Shown piece by piece: positions 7,929-15,322 of a DNA stretch of 64,000 nt (position 1 is the first letter of the stretch; every line of letters starts with the position of its first letter). The notes under the pieces were generated by a model. The model was not told where the DNA came from and ran no database searches. It saw only the letters and a list, made by a program, of their open reading frames with translations. The DNA is taken from assembly GCA_031292035.1 (NCBI GenBank), contig JARLHX010000092.1, positions 186,001-250,000 of the forward strand. Direction: 5' to 3'. A program made the position numbers and the translations under genes. The stretch comes from Negativicutes bacterium (GTDB taxonomy: Bacteria; Bacillota_C; Negativicutes; Sporomusales_B; JARLHX01).

Positions 7929-8813
7929 ATGACAGTCCAGAACGAGACTAACAAGTATATGGGCGATGTGCAGCTGATTTATTTTAATCAAACCACAGGT
8001 CTTTTTGAACTCGTTTCAGGCGCACTTGGTGCTTTACTTATTTCACAGCCTGATCAGGCAGCGTCTGGTCCTATTTCCACCCAGAACTTAAACGCGACAG
8101 GAGCAGCTACAGTAAACTCCGCGGTCAGTATGACAGGTCTTAATAACAGCGCTACCGTGACAATTCATATTACGGCAAATACGCTCAACCAGGTGCTGAC
8201 GCCGCAGATCAGCCTTGACGGAACCAACTGGGTAGCGCTGTCTGGTACTGGTCTTATGAATCAGGGCACCGGCGTCCAGTCGGCGACAATCCCAGCTGGA
8301 ACTACTGGTCTTTGGCAAGCGGCCATCGGAGGAATATATGGATTTAGGCTCGTAGAACAATCCGCCTGTACTGGCAGTGCAACCGTTCTACTGCAAAGCA
8401 GCCCAGCAGTAAGTGCTAACGCTATCGATATGCCGCTCCCTACTGGAGCGAACACGATCGGTACCGTAAATCTGCCGACGCCAACGCCACACGCCTTAAC
8501 ATCAGCGGCCACAACCAACGCCACGAGCGTAAAAGCCAGTGCGGGTACGCTGTACACGCTGACGTGGGACAATGTAAGCGCGTCGGCGCGATATCTGAAG
8601 CTATACAATAAAGCATCGGCACCGACTGTCGGTACCGATATTCCTATTCTGACCATTCCTCTCGCTGTAACATCAGGAAATTCTGTTATATTTGGTGCGC
8701 TTGGTAAAAGGTTCTCCACGGGTATCGCCTACGCGATCACGGGAGCAATTGCAGTAGCTGACACAACGGCAATAGCAGCTGGGGACGTGCATATAACCAT
8801 GGACTACGTATAG
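7929..8813 (+). CDS. putative phage structural protein
   Basis: A 294-residue, beta-rich protein with low charge and many Thr/Ala/Asn/Gly residues. Segments such as SLDGTNWVALSGTG resemble repeats found in phage head decoration and tail-associated proteins. It sits between terL and the connector gene, where podoviruses often carry minor virion proteins. No enzyme motif is visible. The call as structural is inferred from composition and place in the late operon. Confidence 0.55.
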   Translation: MTVQNETNKYMGDVQLIYFNQTTGLFELVSGALGALLISQPDQAASGPISTQNLNATGAATVNSAVSMTGLNNSATVTIHITANTLNQVLTPQISLDGTNWVALSGTGLMNQGTGVQSATIPAGTTGLWQAAIGGIYGFRLVEQSACTGSATVLLQSSPAVSANAIDMPLPTGANTIGTVNLPTPTPHALTSAATTNATSVKASAGTLYTLTWDNVSASARYLKLYNKASAPTVGTDIPILTIPLAVTSGNSVIFGALGKRFSTGIAYAITGAIAVADTTAIAAGDVHITMDYV

Positions 8814-8825
8814 GGGTGATTTATT

Positions 8826-9155
8826 ATGTGCGTTTTTACTGGAGGGGCCGTTTGGCTTAATAGTGTGCTGGGTGTAGCTGGGTCTGCGGTAGCTGCTAAA
8901 TCAATGGTACCGAACATGTCAACACCAGCAGCGCCAGCAGCTTCAGCACCTGCCGCTAATCCTACTGCCTCGGCAGCAACTCCTGACGTGACTGCCAGCG
9001 TCCAGGCTCAGCGCCGCGTAACGGCAGCAAGAGCGGGATTCTCGTCAACTGTAGTTAATCAGGGCGGATCGGCAGGTATGGGCGTGAGTCAGAATAACCT
9101 ACTGGCGCCGACGCTTGCAGGAAATATAGGGACAAAACGTAGTTTAGGGAGTTGA
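8826..9155 (+). CDS. small Ala-rich phage protein
   Basis: A 109-residue protein. The first 25 residues are hydrophobic with a start MCVFTGG; the middle is an Ala/Pro/Thr linker; and a Gly/Asn-rich tail ends in NIGTKRSLGS. GGGGTG lies 7 nt upstream. Small proteins of this make-up, opening with MC and a hydrophobic Gly/Ala segment, occur beside the connector in BPP-1- and T7-like phages. Note that the later core protein at 18083 opens similarly (MCTAAAGAG). It may be a minor virion or membrane-active protein. Confidence 0.55.
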   Translation: MCVFTGGAVWLNSVLGVAGSAVAAKSMVPNMSTPAAPAASAPAANPTASAATPDVTASVQAQRRVTAARAGFSSTVVNQGGSAGMGVSQNNLLAPTLAGNIGTKRSLGS

Positions 9156-9159
9156 TGGC

Positions 9160-10818
9160 ATGGAGTTCGATAGGTCTAAAACAGAGCGCCGCTGGAACGA
9201 CATGCGCAACGAAGGCCAATTATGGGTACCTTACTGGCGCGATCTAAAGCGGTGGATGAACCCGATGAAGGGACGTTTCGAAGGGGACCTGCCGCAGAAC
9301 GTCCGTAAGATCAATCACCAGCTCATTTTAAATAACTGTGTACTCATGGCCCTTCGTATTGCAGCGGCGGGCCTTCATTCTGGACTGACATCGCCGTCAC
9401 GTCCTTGGTTTAGACTGATGCTTGGCGATCCTGATCTGTCGGAGATGGGATCCATCAGGACCTGGCTCGATCTGGTTGAGCAGCGCATGTTTGCCGTACT
9501 GGCGATGAGCAATATGTACAAGGTCTTCCCGGCGATGTACCACGAGGCCTTGCAGTTTGGTACCGCCTGCTCTATCGCGGAAGAAGACTATGACAGCGTC
9601 ATCTTTGGTCGCACGCTGACATGTGGCCAGTATTATCTAGCAGTCGATGGTAAGGGCCGGGTTGACTCTATGGCCAGGCGCTTTGATATGACCACGCTGG
9701 CGATCGTTAACACGTTTGGCCTAGAAAACTGCAGCCCGACAATCCAGAAACAATATAAGGACAACAACACTGGAGCTTGGCACTACGTCTACCATATGAT
9801 CGAGCCGAACGACGACCGGATTGAAAACCGGCGCGACTTCAAAAATAAGCCATTCCGTTCAGTATACTGGGATGCGACTGATGGATGCGACAAAGTAATG
9901 ATGCTTGGAGGGTATGATGACTTCCCTGTCTTAGCGCCGCGGTGGGAGACATCAACGACATCTGATGCTTACGGAACATCACCAGGCTGGGAGTGCATGG
10001 GCGATCAGAAGACGCTGCAGAAAATGGAGCGCGACGGTTTGATTGGCTTGGCTAAGAAGATTGATCCGCCCACGGTATCATCCGGTACCGCCAAGGCTAT
10101 CAACACAATGCCAGGTGGTGTCAACGCGGCGAACCCGACAGCACCGAATGACTGGGGATTGAAAGCAGCCTACCAGGTCGACCTTGACTTTGGCGACCTT
10201 GATAATTATATTGCCCGAACTGAGAAGCGCATCGAAACTGCCCACTATGTGGATCTGTTTAAAATGCTGATCAACGTCGACCAGGGGCCCCAGATGACGG
10301 CCCGGGAAGTCGTTGAAAAGCACGAAGAGAAGATGATGAACCTCGGTCCGGTGCTGGAGAATCTAAACCAGGAGCTCCACGCGCCATTTATCCGTCGGCT
10401 TTATGGCGTCATGTTCCGCGGTGGTCTGATACCGCCTCCGCCGCCTGAGATGCAGTCACAGACACTGAAGGTCCAGTTTATTTCGATTCTCGCCCAGGCC
10501 CAGCAAATGGTGGCGTCTACATCGATCCAGCAGTCACTCGGGTTTATTGGTTCGATGGCGCAGCTATTCCCTGAGGCCAAGTACACTGTCGATGCTGTTG
10601 AGACTGCGATTGAGTACATGACGTCAAATGGCATGCCGGCCAAGTGCATCAGGTCTAAAGATGAAATTCAGCAGCTCATCCAGCAGGAGCAGCAACAGCA
10701 GCAGCAAGCACAGCAGGCCCAGACTGCGATGGCCATGGCACAGGGAGCCAAGACCCTGTCTGACGCAAAGCTTGACCCGAACAACGCCCTGGGAGCAATC
10801 ACCGGAGCACCTCAGTAA
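9160..10818 (+). CDS. head-tail connector (portal) protein, T7-like
   Basis: A 552-residue portal of the podovirus head-to-tail connecting family. The N-terminus contains RRWNDMRNEGQLWVPYWRDL and then GLHSGLTSPSRPWFRL, the family signature, with FGTACSIAEED further on. The C-terminus has a Gln-rich stretch (QQEQQQQQQAQQAQ) followed by a short Ala-rich tail. Twelve copies would form the ring through which TerL pumps DNA. It is followed by a Bbp19-like gene, as in BPP-1-type phages. Start ATG 9160 is 4 nt after the previous stop. Confidence 0.9.
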   Translation: MEFDRSKTERRWNDMRNEGQLWVPYWRDLKRWMNPMKGRFEGDLPQNVRKINHQLILNNCVLMALRIAAAGLHSGLTSPSRPWFRLMLGDPDLSEMGSIRTWLDLVEQRMFAVLAMSNMYKVFPAMYHEALQFGTACSIAEEDYDSVIFGRTLTCGQYYLAVDGKGRVDSMARRFDMTTLAIVNTFGLENCSPTIQKQYKDNNTGAWHYVYHMIEPNDDRIENRRDFKNKPFRSVYWDATDGCDKVMMLGGYDDFPVLAPRWETSTTSDAYGTSPGWECMGDQKTLQKMERDGLIGLAKKIDPPTVSSGTAKAINTMPGGVNAANPTAPNDWGLKAAYQVDLDFGDLDNYIARTEKRIETAHYVDLFKMLINVDQGPQMTAREVVEKHEEKMMNLGPVLENLNQELHAPFIRRLYGVMFRGGLIPPPPPEMQSQTLKVQFISILAQAQQMVASTSIQQSLGFIGSMAQLFPEAKYTVDAVETAIEYMTSNGMPAKCIRSKDEIQQLIQQEQQQQQQAQQAQTAMAMAQGAKTLSDAKLDPNNALGAITGAPQ

Positions 10819-10832
10819 GGAGGTCCGCAGTA

Positions 10833-11171
10833 GTGGATATGTTCGAAGAAGAACGATCGCAGCTTGAAGTGATGGATAAGCGCCGGCGTGACCGTGAGCT
10901 GGTCGATATACGTAATGTCATATCTAGCCCCTCAGGCCGCCGGCTGCTATGGAGAATCTTGTCCGGCTGCCATCTCTATAGTAAATTGTTTAGTCCTGAT
11001 CAGTTGGTGATGGCGTATAACACTGGCCGCCACGCAGTGGGGATTGAGCTGCTGGCGGATCTCGATGAGGCCAAGCCTGGGATCTACCATCAGATGAGCC
11101 GAGAGGCAGTGTCTGATGCTAAATCTGAAATGAAAGGGAGGCAGGGTAATGAAGATCAAGGAGGCGGGTAA
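10833..11171 (+). CDS. Bbp19-like phage protein
   Basis: A 112-residue protein with the pattern VIRNVISSPSGRRLLWR-like (here DIRNVISSPSGRRLLWRIL), a later YNTGRHAVGIELL and YHQMSRE. This is the layout of the Bbp19-like family found next to the connector in BPP-1-type podoviruses. GTG 10833 is chosen because AAGGAGG (10817-10823) lies 9 nt before it. The family's exact job is unknown; a role in head assembly is inferred from its conserved place. It overlaps the next start by one base. Confidence 0.75.
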   Translation: MDMFEEERSQLEVMDKRRRDRELVDIRNVISSPSGRRLLWRILSGCHLYSKLFSPDQLVMAYNTGRHAVGIELLADLDEAKPGIYHQMSREAVSDAKSEMKGRQGNEDQGGG

Positions 11172-11620
11172 TGTTCGAGTCTGACAAGACAGTCACATTC
11201 AGTGAGGAAGACTTGGTAAAGATGTGCCGTGAGTGGCAGGAGGTTTTACAGCTGGAGTTTTGGGAGGTAGCTGTAAGAATTGCGCGGGCACACGAGATGA
11301 AACTGGAAGGCCAGGCAGAGGTTACATGGGTGCTCCAAAAAGCATGCGCTAAGTTAACCATGCTTGATCCTGTCGACTATCCAGAGGGTCCTTTTAAGCA
11401 GGATATGGAGATTTCATTAGTTCATGAACTGCTTCACTTGCACTTTGCAGCTGTCGATAACTTTGAAACCAGTTCCCTCGAATGCAAGATGATGGAACGG
11501 GCGGTTGACCACATCGCCAAGGCACTAGTTAAACTGAAGCGAAAAGCGGTACCGCATATGTCGGATTGTGCGGTCCACAACGAACCGGCGTATCCGAAAG
11601 GGCCGTGTGACTGTAGGTAA
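11171..11620 (+). CDS. putative HExxH metallopeptidase-like phage protein
   Basis: A 149-residue protein with HELLH at residues 85-89, the zinc-binding HExxH core of metallopeptidases, followed by a conserved Glu-rich helix (SLECKMMERAVDHIAK) that could supply the third ligand. The N-terminal half has a beta-strand pattern (WEVAVRIARAHEM). The C-terminal tail contains three Cys and one His (CAVHNEPAYPKGPCDC). The gene lies between the connector and scaffold genes, where prohead proteases are often found, although known prohead proteases are serine enzymes. Peptidase activity is inferred from the motif only. Confidence 0.5.
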   Translation: MFESDKTVTFSEEDLVKMCREWQEVLQLEFWEVAVRIARAHEMKLEGQAEVTWVLQKACAKLTMLDPVDYPEGPFKQDMEISLVHELLHLHFAAVDNFETSSLECKMMERAVDHIAKALVKLKRKAVPHMSDCAVHNEPAYPKGPCDCR

Positions 11621-11645
11621 TGAATAAAACTAAGGAGGAAAACCA

Positions 11646-12107
11646 TTGGAAAGGCATATTGGAGTTAAAATCATCCACGCTGAGCCGATGACGGCTGCCG
11701 AACGTAAAACTTATTTCCCGAACATCAAGCCGTCCACCGAGGAGGAAGATGGCTACAAGGTTGTTTATCCTGACGGCTACGAAAGCTGGTCCCCGAAGTC
11801 GGTCTTTGATGAGGCCTATCGGAAGACTGAGGCTATGACATTCGGCCTGGCGGTGGAAGCCATGCGCAAAGGTTTGAAAGTTTCACGGGCGGGATGGAAC
11901 GGCAAAGGGATGTGGGCCGTTCTACAAAAGGGATATCCCGATGGAATTCACATTAATAAAAATACGGCCGAAGCTACCGGAATGCCGGAAGGTACGCTAA
12001 TGAAGTTTCGAGCGTATTTTATGCTCTTCACGGCCCAGGGCGATTTCGCGCATTGGGTTCCTAGTGGAAGCGATATCTTGGCCGAAGACTGGGAGATCGT
12101 TGAATAA
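11646..12107 (+). CDS. DUF2829 (Tad2-like) protein, possible anti-Thoeris factor
   Basis: A 153-residue protein in two parts. Residues 1-60 hold a phage-type segment (GYKVVYPDGYESWSPK). Residues about 62-153 match DUF2829: FGLAVEAMRKGLKVSRAGWNG, then WVPSGSDILAEDWEIVE, the family's closing W-x-P...D...DWE pattern. DUF2829 includes Tad2, a phage sponge that binds the cyclic ADP-ribose-type signal of Thoeris defence. TTG 11646 is the start, with AAGGAGG 8 nt before. The gene sits inside the head-gene cluster. Signal binding here is inferred from family membership; many DUF2829 proteins are untested. Confidence 0.7.
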   Translation: MERHIGVKIIHAEPMTAAERKTYFPNIKPSTEEEDGYKVVYPDGYESWSPKSVFDEAYRKTEAMTFGLAVEAMRKGLKVSRAGWNGKGMWAVLQKGYPDGIHINKNTAEATGMPEGTLMKFRAYFMLFTAQGDFAHWVPSGSDILAEDWEIVE

Positions 12108-12128
12108 AAAAATAAGGAGTTGTTTTTC

Positions 12129-12854
12129 ATGGAGAGCGATAAGGCTCTTTTTTCTTTGGACTTACAGCTTTTTTCGGAGCCACCGGCGACACCGCCGGCC
12201 TCCTCGGCAGCCCCGGCGCCAGCTGCTACACCTCCGGCAGCTCCAGCGCCGGCGGCCGCTGCCGTACCACCCGCTGCAGCACCTACGGCAACACCGCCCG
12301 CAGCGGCTACTCCACCGGCTGAGCCGGAGATTAACCACGGCTTACTTGGAGGAAACGAACCACCCGCACCAACGCCACCCGCTGACCCGACTCCACCCGC
12401 AGATCCGATCCCGTATGCAGACTTCACATTGCCTGATGGGGTTCAAATTGACCCGGCAGCTCTTGACGAGTTCAAGGCGCTCGGTCAAAAATTCAACCTC
12501 AATCAGGAGTCAGCCCAAGAGCTGATCAATCTGCAGACAAAGTTTGCCCTCGCCCAACAGGAAAAGATGATCAATGATTTCAAGGAGACTGTCGTCGGCT
12601 GGGAGCAGAAAACTGTTGCCGCTCTCGGCAGCACCGCGAAAGAACAGCTTGCCGTTGCGGCCAAGGGGTACAAGGAGTATGCGAGTCCCGAGCTTCAGAA
12701 AACGCTTGGGGAGTTTGGTCTGAACAATAAACAAGAGGTGGTCGAGCATTTTATTAAGCTCGGCAAGATGGTCCAGGAAGCGCCTTTCGTCCCGGGAAGT
12801 GATAATCCCGAACCGCCCAAACAGACTAACTGGTTTCCAAACTCTAAAAAATAA
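12129..12854 (+). CDS. head scaffolding protein
   Basis: A 241-residue protein. The N-terminus carries the LDLQLF motif common at the start of phage scaffold and capsid precursors. Residues about 15-90 form a Pro/Ala/Thr-rich linker, and the C-terminal 140 residues are helical and charged. It lies directly before the major capsid gene, the standard scaffold position. ATG 12129 is preferred over an in-frame TTG at 12120 because AAGGAG (12114-12119) is 9 nt from the ATG. It should direct prohead assembly and be expelled or degraded before packaging. Confidence 0.75.
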   Translation: MESDKALFSLDLQLFSEPPATPPASSAAPAPAATPPAAPAPAAAAVPPAAAPTATPPAAATPPAEPEINHGLLGGNEPPAPTPPADPTPPADPIPYADFTLPDGVQIDPAALDEFKALGQKFNLNQESAQELINLQTKFALAQQEKMINDFKETVVGWEQKTVAALGSTAKEQLAVAAKGYKEYASPELQKTLGEFGLNNKQEVVEHFIKLGKMVQEAPFVPGSDNPEPPKQTNWFPNSKK

Positions 12855-12867
12855 GGAGATGATCTAA

Positions 12868-13869
12868 TTGGCTACTGCTGGTTACGCAACCCTTTCCGAC
12901 CTGGCTAAGTTTGAGAACTGGGATGAACCCGTCTCTCAAATCATAGAAATGCAGACCCAGGTCAACAAAATCCTCCAGGACATGATCTTTGGCCCGGCCA
13001 CTGACGGCGGAATGCTTGAGACGGTTGTCCGTACCGCTCTGCCGAGCGTGGCATTCCGGATGCTGAATAAAGGCATCCAGCCGGATAAGTCCGGTACCAA
13101 GAACCAGACCTTCACCACTGGCGCACTAGAAGCCCTTGCCAAGGTTGACGAGAAGCTGCTGGAGAAAAACGGCGGCATCGGATCCGAGCGGGCCGATAAG
13201 TGGCGGCTGGGTGAGAACGCAGCCTATCTCCAGGCAATGAACAATAAAGTGGCCACCACGCTGTTCTACGGCGATGAGCGCACCAACCCGGCAGGCTTTA
13301 CCGGACTTGGTGCGTATCTTTATTCCCTCAACTCGGCCAAGTGCGCTGCCTATCAGCAGATCATCGACGCCGGCGGTACCGGGAATAACCTCACGTCCAT
13401 GTGGTTCGTGTGGTGGGATCAGACCACGGTTCATGGCTTCTTCCCTGAAGGTACCACTGGTGGCTGGAAGTACCGCGACAATGGCCGCGTAAAAGCTTAC
13501 GACGGGCAAACTCCCGCCGGAGAGTTCTACGCCTATGAATCTCAGTACAACTGGGATCTGGGCCTGGCCGTCCGCGATTATCGGTATGTCGTGCGTATCG
13601 CCAACATCGACATGACCAACACCACCATCATGAGCGGTTTACTGAACTTCATGATGGACGCTTACGCTCAAATCTGGGATCCCGAGTTTGGCAAGGGCGC
13701 GATCTATGGTAACCGTAAGTTGTTGGGCGCACTGAACAAGCAGGCACAGGTCAGCACCAACCGTGCCATCGACATCGCCATCATTGACGGCAAGCCTGTT
13801 ACCTCGTTCTGGGGCGTTCCGGTTCGCCGTGTTGACGCCATCCTGTCCACCGAATCCCAGATCGTATAA
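12868..13869 (+). CDS. major capsid protein (BPP-1-like)
   Basis: A 333-residue protein beginning at TTG with AAGGAGATG upstream (MATAGYATLSDLAKFENWDE). The N-terminal helix, the G-rich region GGMLETVVRTALPSVAFRML and the tail MSGLLNFMMDAY...GVPVRRVDAIL fit the BPP-1-type major capsid family with an HK97 fold. No N-terminal protease or delta domain is fused. Its neighbours are the scaffold upstream and a Bbp16-type cement protein downstream, the same order as in BPP-1. Calling it capsid is well supported by context, length and the paired cement gene. Confidence 0.85.
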   Translation: MATAGYATLSDLAKFENWDEPVSQIIEMQTQVNKILQDMIFGPATDGGMLETVVRTALPSVAFRMLNKGIQPDKSGTKNQTFTTGALEALAKVDEKLLEKNGGIGSERADKWRLGENAAYLQAMNNKVATTLFYGDERTNPAGFTGLGAYLYSLNSAKCAAYQQIIDAGGTGNNLTSMWFVWWDQTTVHGFFPEGTTGGWKYRDNGRVKAYDGQTPAGEFYAYESQYNWDLGLAVRDYRYVVRIANIDMTNTTIMSGLLNFMMDAYAQIWDPEFGKGAIYGNRKLLGALNKQAQVSTNRAIDIAIIDGKPVTSFWGVPVRRVDAILSTESQIV

Positions 13870-13885
13870 GAAAGGAGAAAAGCCA

Positions 13886-14287
13886 ATGTTAATTGATGAT
13901 CTCAACAACTTCAAAGTTTCCGCTGCCTCCCCGTTTGCCGTGGCCGCCGCGGCGGTCACCACGGACGCCATGGACCTCGGTACCGGTGGCATGGCCTATG
14001 ACTCGCTGTACCTGACCGTTGCGCTCTCCGTTGCTTTCTCGGCTGGCAACATGACTACCGTTAAATTGCAGACGGCCACTGACTCCGCGTTCACGACTCC
14101 GATCGACATCGAGACGTACAACATCCCGGCCGCCATCGACCAGACCAAACCTGCTTTGCTTGTCCAGCAGAACCTTCCGGTGGGTATTGGCCTGCTTCGG
14201 TATGTGCGCCTGGTGCTGACTCCTACAGGGGCCGGTGCTGGCGCGTCCATCTACGCAATGCTGACCACTGACACTCCGGTGCGATAA
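13886..14287 (+). CDS. Bbp16-like capsid cement protein
   Basis: A 133-residue beta-rich protein starting MLIDDLNNFK, with alternating polar and hydrophobic strands and LDLGTGG-like turns (here MDLGTGGMAYDSLYL), ending with ASIYAMLTTDTPVR. In BPP-1 the Bbp16 cement protein is a jelly roll that staples capsid subunits, encoded next to the capsid gene, as here. ATG 13886 has AAAGGAG 9 nt upstream and follows the capsid stop by 16 nt. The same SD-gene-hairpin unit is followed by a strong RNA hairpin at 14625. Confidence 0.8.
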   Translation: MLIDDLNNFKVSAASPFAVAAAAVTTDAMDLGTGGMAYDSLYLTVALSVAFSAGNMTTVKLQTATDSAFTTPIDIETYNIPAAIDQTKPALLVQQNLPVGIGLLRYVRLVLTPTGAGAGASIYAMLTTDTPVR

Positions 14288-14288
14288 G

Positions 14289-14606
14289 ATGAAACGATGC
14301 GCGGCTGAACGCGCCTGCATTCATCGTGACCGGTTCTATGAACGGGACGAAGAACTGATTATCGGGGACAAGGACGAGGTCCCCGAGCATTTCGTCTTCG
14401 TTGCCAATGTGAAGGAAGAGGACCTGCCGGCGCCGGAAGTGCCGATGCTAAGTCCCGATCCAATTAAGATTCCGCCGGGTGATCCTTTGGGTAAGTCCAC
14501 GGATAAGGCCGCCGATAAACCCAAGGATAAAGCCAAGGCCAAGACCAAACCCGCCGAGGAAGATCCCCCTGCAGGACCGCCGGCGCCGGAAGTGCCGACA
14601 GCTTAA
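14289..14606 (+). CDS. small phage protein with Lys/Pro-rich tail
   Basis: A 105-residue protein that starts directly after the cement gene stop (MKRCAAERACIHRDRFYERDE). The first 50 residues are short and charged; from residue 55 on, the chain is low-complexity Lys/Asp/Pro/Ala (DKAADKPKDKAKAKTKP), ending in PEVPTA. The motif PEVPMLSPDP and its near repeat PPAPEVPTA bracket the tail. No function is recognised. A flexible minor head or completion protein is plausible from position. Confidence 0.6.
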   Translation: MKRCAAERACIHRDRFYERDEELIIGDKDEVPEHFVFVANVKEEDLPAPEVPMLSPDPIKIPPGDPLGKSTDKAADKPKDKAKAKTKPAEEDPPAGPPAPEVPTA

Positions 14607-14624
14607 CGACCAAAGAAGTAATGT

Positions 14625-14650
14625 GGAGGACCGGGGAAACTCGGTCCTCC
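14625..14650 (+). other. strong RNA hairpin with GAAA tetraloop
   Basis: An 11-bp stem (14625-14635 with 14640-14650) closed by loop GAAA lies between the head genes and the tail genes. No T-run follows, so it is not a standard terminator. It could protect the 3' end of the head-gene mRNA or act as a processing or partial termination site. Confidence 0.65.
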
Positions 14651-14668
14651 AACATAGGAGGAGTCAAA

Positions 14669-15322
14669 ATGCCTCTAGCTGCTATAGATCAAACTGAAAT
14701 CTGTAATCTTGCGCTCCTGCGTCTTTCTGTTCGCCGTATTAGCGCTATTGATGATGGATCAAAGCAAGCCCTGGCGCTGAGTGACGCGTGGGACGTCTGT
14801 CTACGGTCAGCTCTTCGTGATAACAACTGGAATTTTGCTCAGAAAATTATTCCCCTGGACCTAATCGCTAATGAAACGGCGCTGGGTTGGGATTATCTAT
14901 ATGCTTATCCGCCGGATTGTTTGTTTGTCCGGGAGATTTGCGATGTGAACACAATAGGAAGCAACCAAAAAGCCTACGAATGGGAAAAGATGCTTTCGCC
15001 TGTTTCTTCGGTACCCGCTATTGCCACCAATCTTGACAGCGCTTATGCCCGTTATACTGTTTACCTGACCGATGTAACTAAGTGGGATCCTACCTTCTGC
15101 GATTGCTTTGCCTGGAAGCTGGCAGCAGAATGTGCCCATTCCCTTGCTGGCAGTCTGGATATTGCTGCCCGTTGTGCCCAGGCATACACGCAAGCTTCTG
15201 CCATGGCACAGACTGATAATGCGGTTGAAGGACACAAAGAGGAAGAAAAGTACAGCCCGTACATCGGATGCAGGGGTAGCGATCTCCGCTATATTCGAGA
15301 CAGCCAGGAGGATGATCGCTAA
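14669..15322 (+). CDS. tail tubular protein A-like
   Basis: A 217-residue protein with the T7 gp11-type opening EICNLALLRLSVRRISAIDD, then ALRDNNWNFA, and a region with YPPDCLFVREI typical of this family. The C-terminal half is helical and enriched in Ala/Glu. It forms the adaptor ring between portal and nozzle in T7-like tails. The start is ATG 14669, with TAGGAGGAG 7-8 nt before it. The gene ends at TAA overlapping the next ATG (15320-15322), so the two tail genes are translationally coupled. Confidence 0.8.
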   Translation: MPLAAIDQTEICNLALLRLSVRRISAIDDGSKQALALSDAWDVCLRSALRDNNWNFAQKIIPLDLIANETALGWDYLYAYPPDCLFVREICDVNTIGSNQKAYEWEKMLSPVSSVPAIATNLDSAYARYTVYLTDVTKWDPTFCDCFAWKLAAECAHSLAGSLDIAARCAQAYTQASAMAQTDNAVEGHKEEEKYSPYIGCRGSDLRYIRDSQEDDR

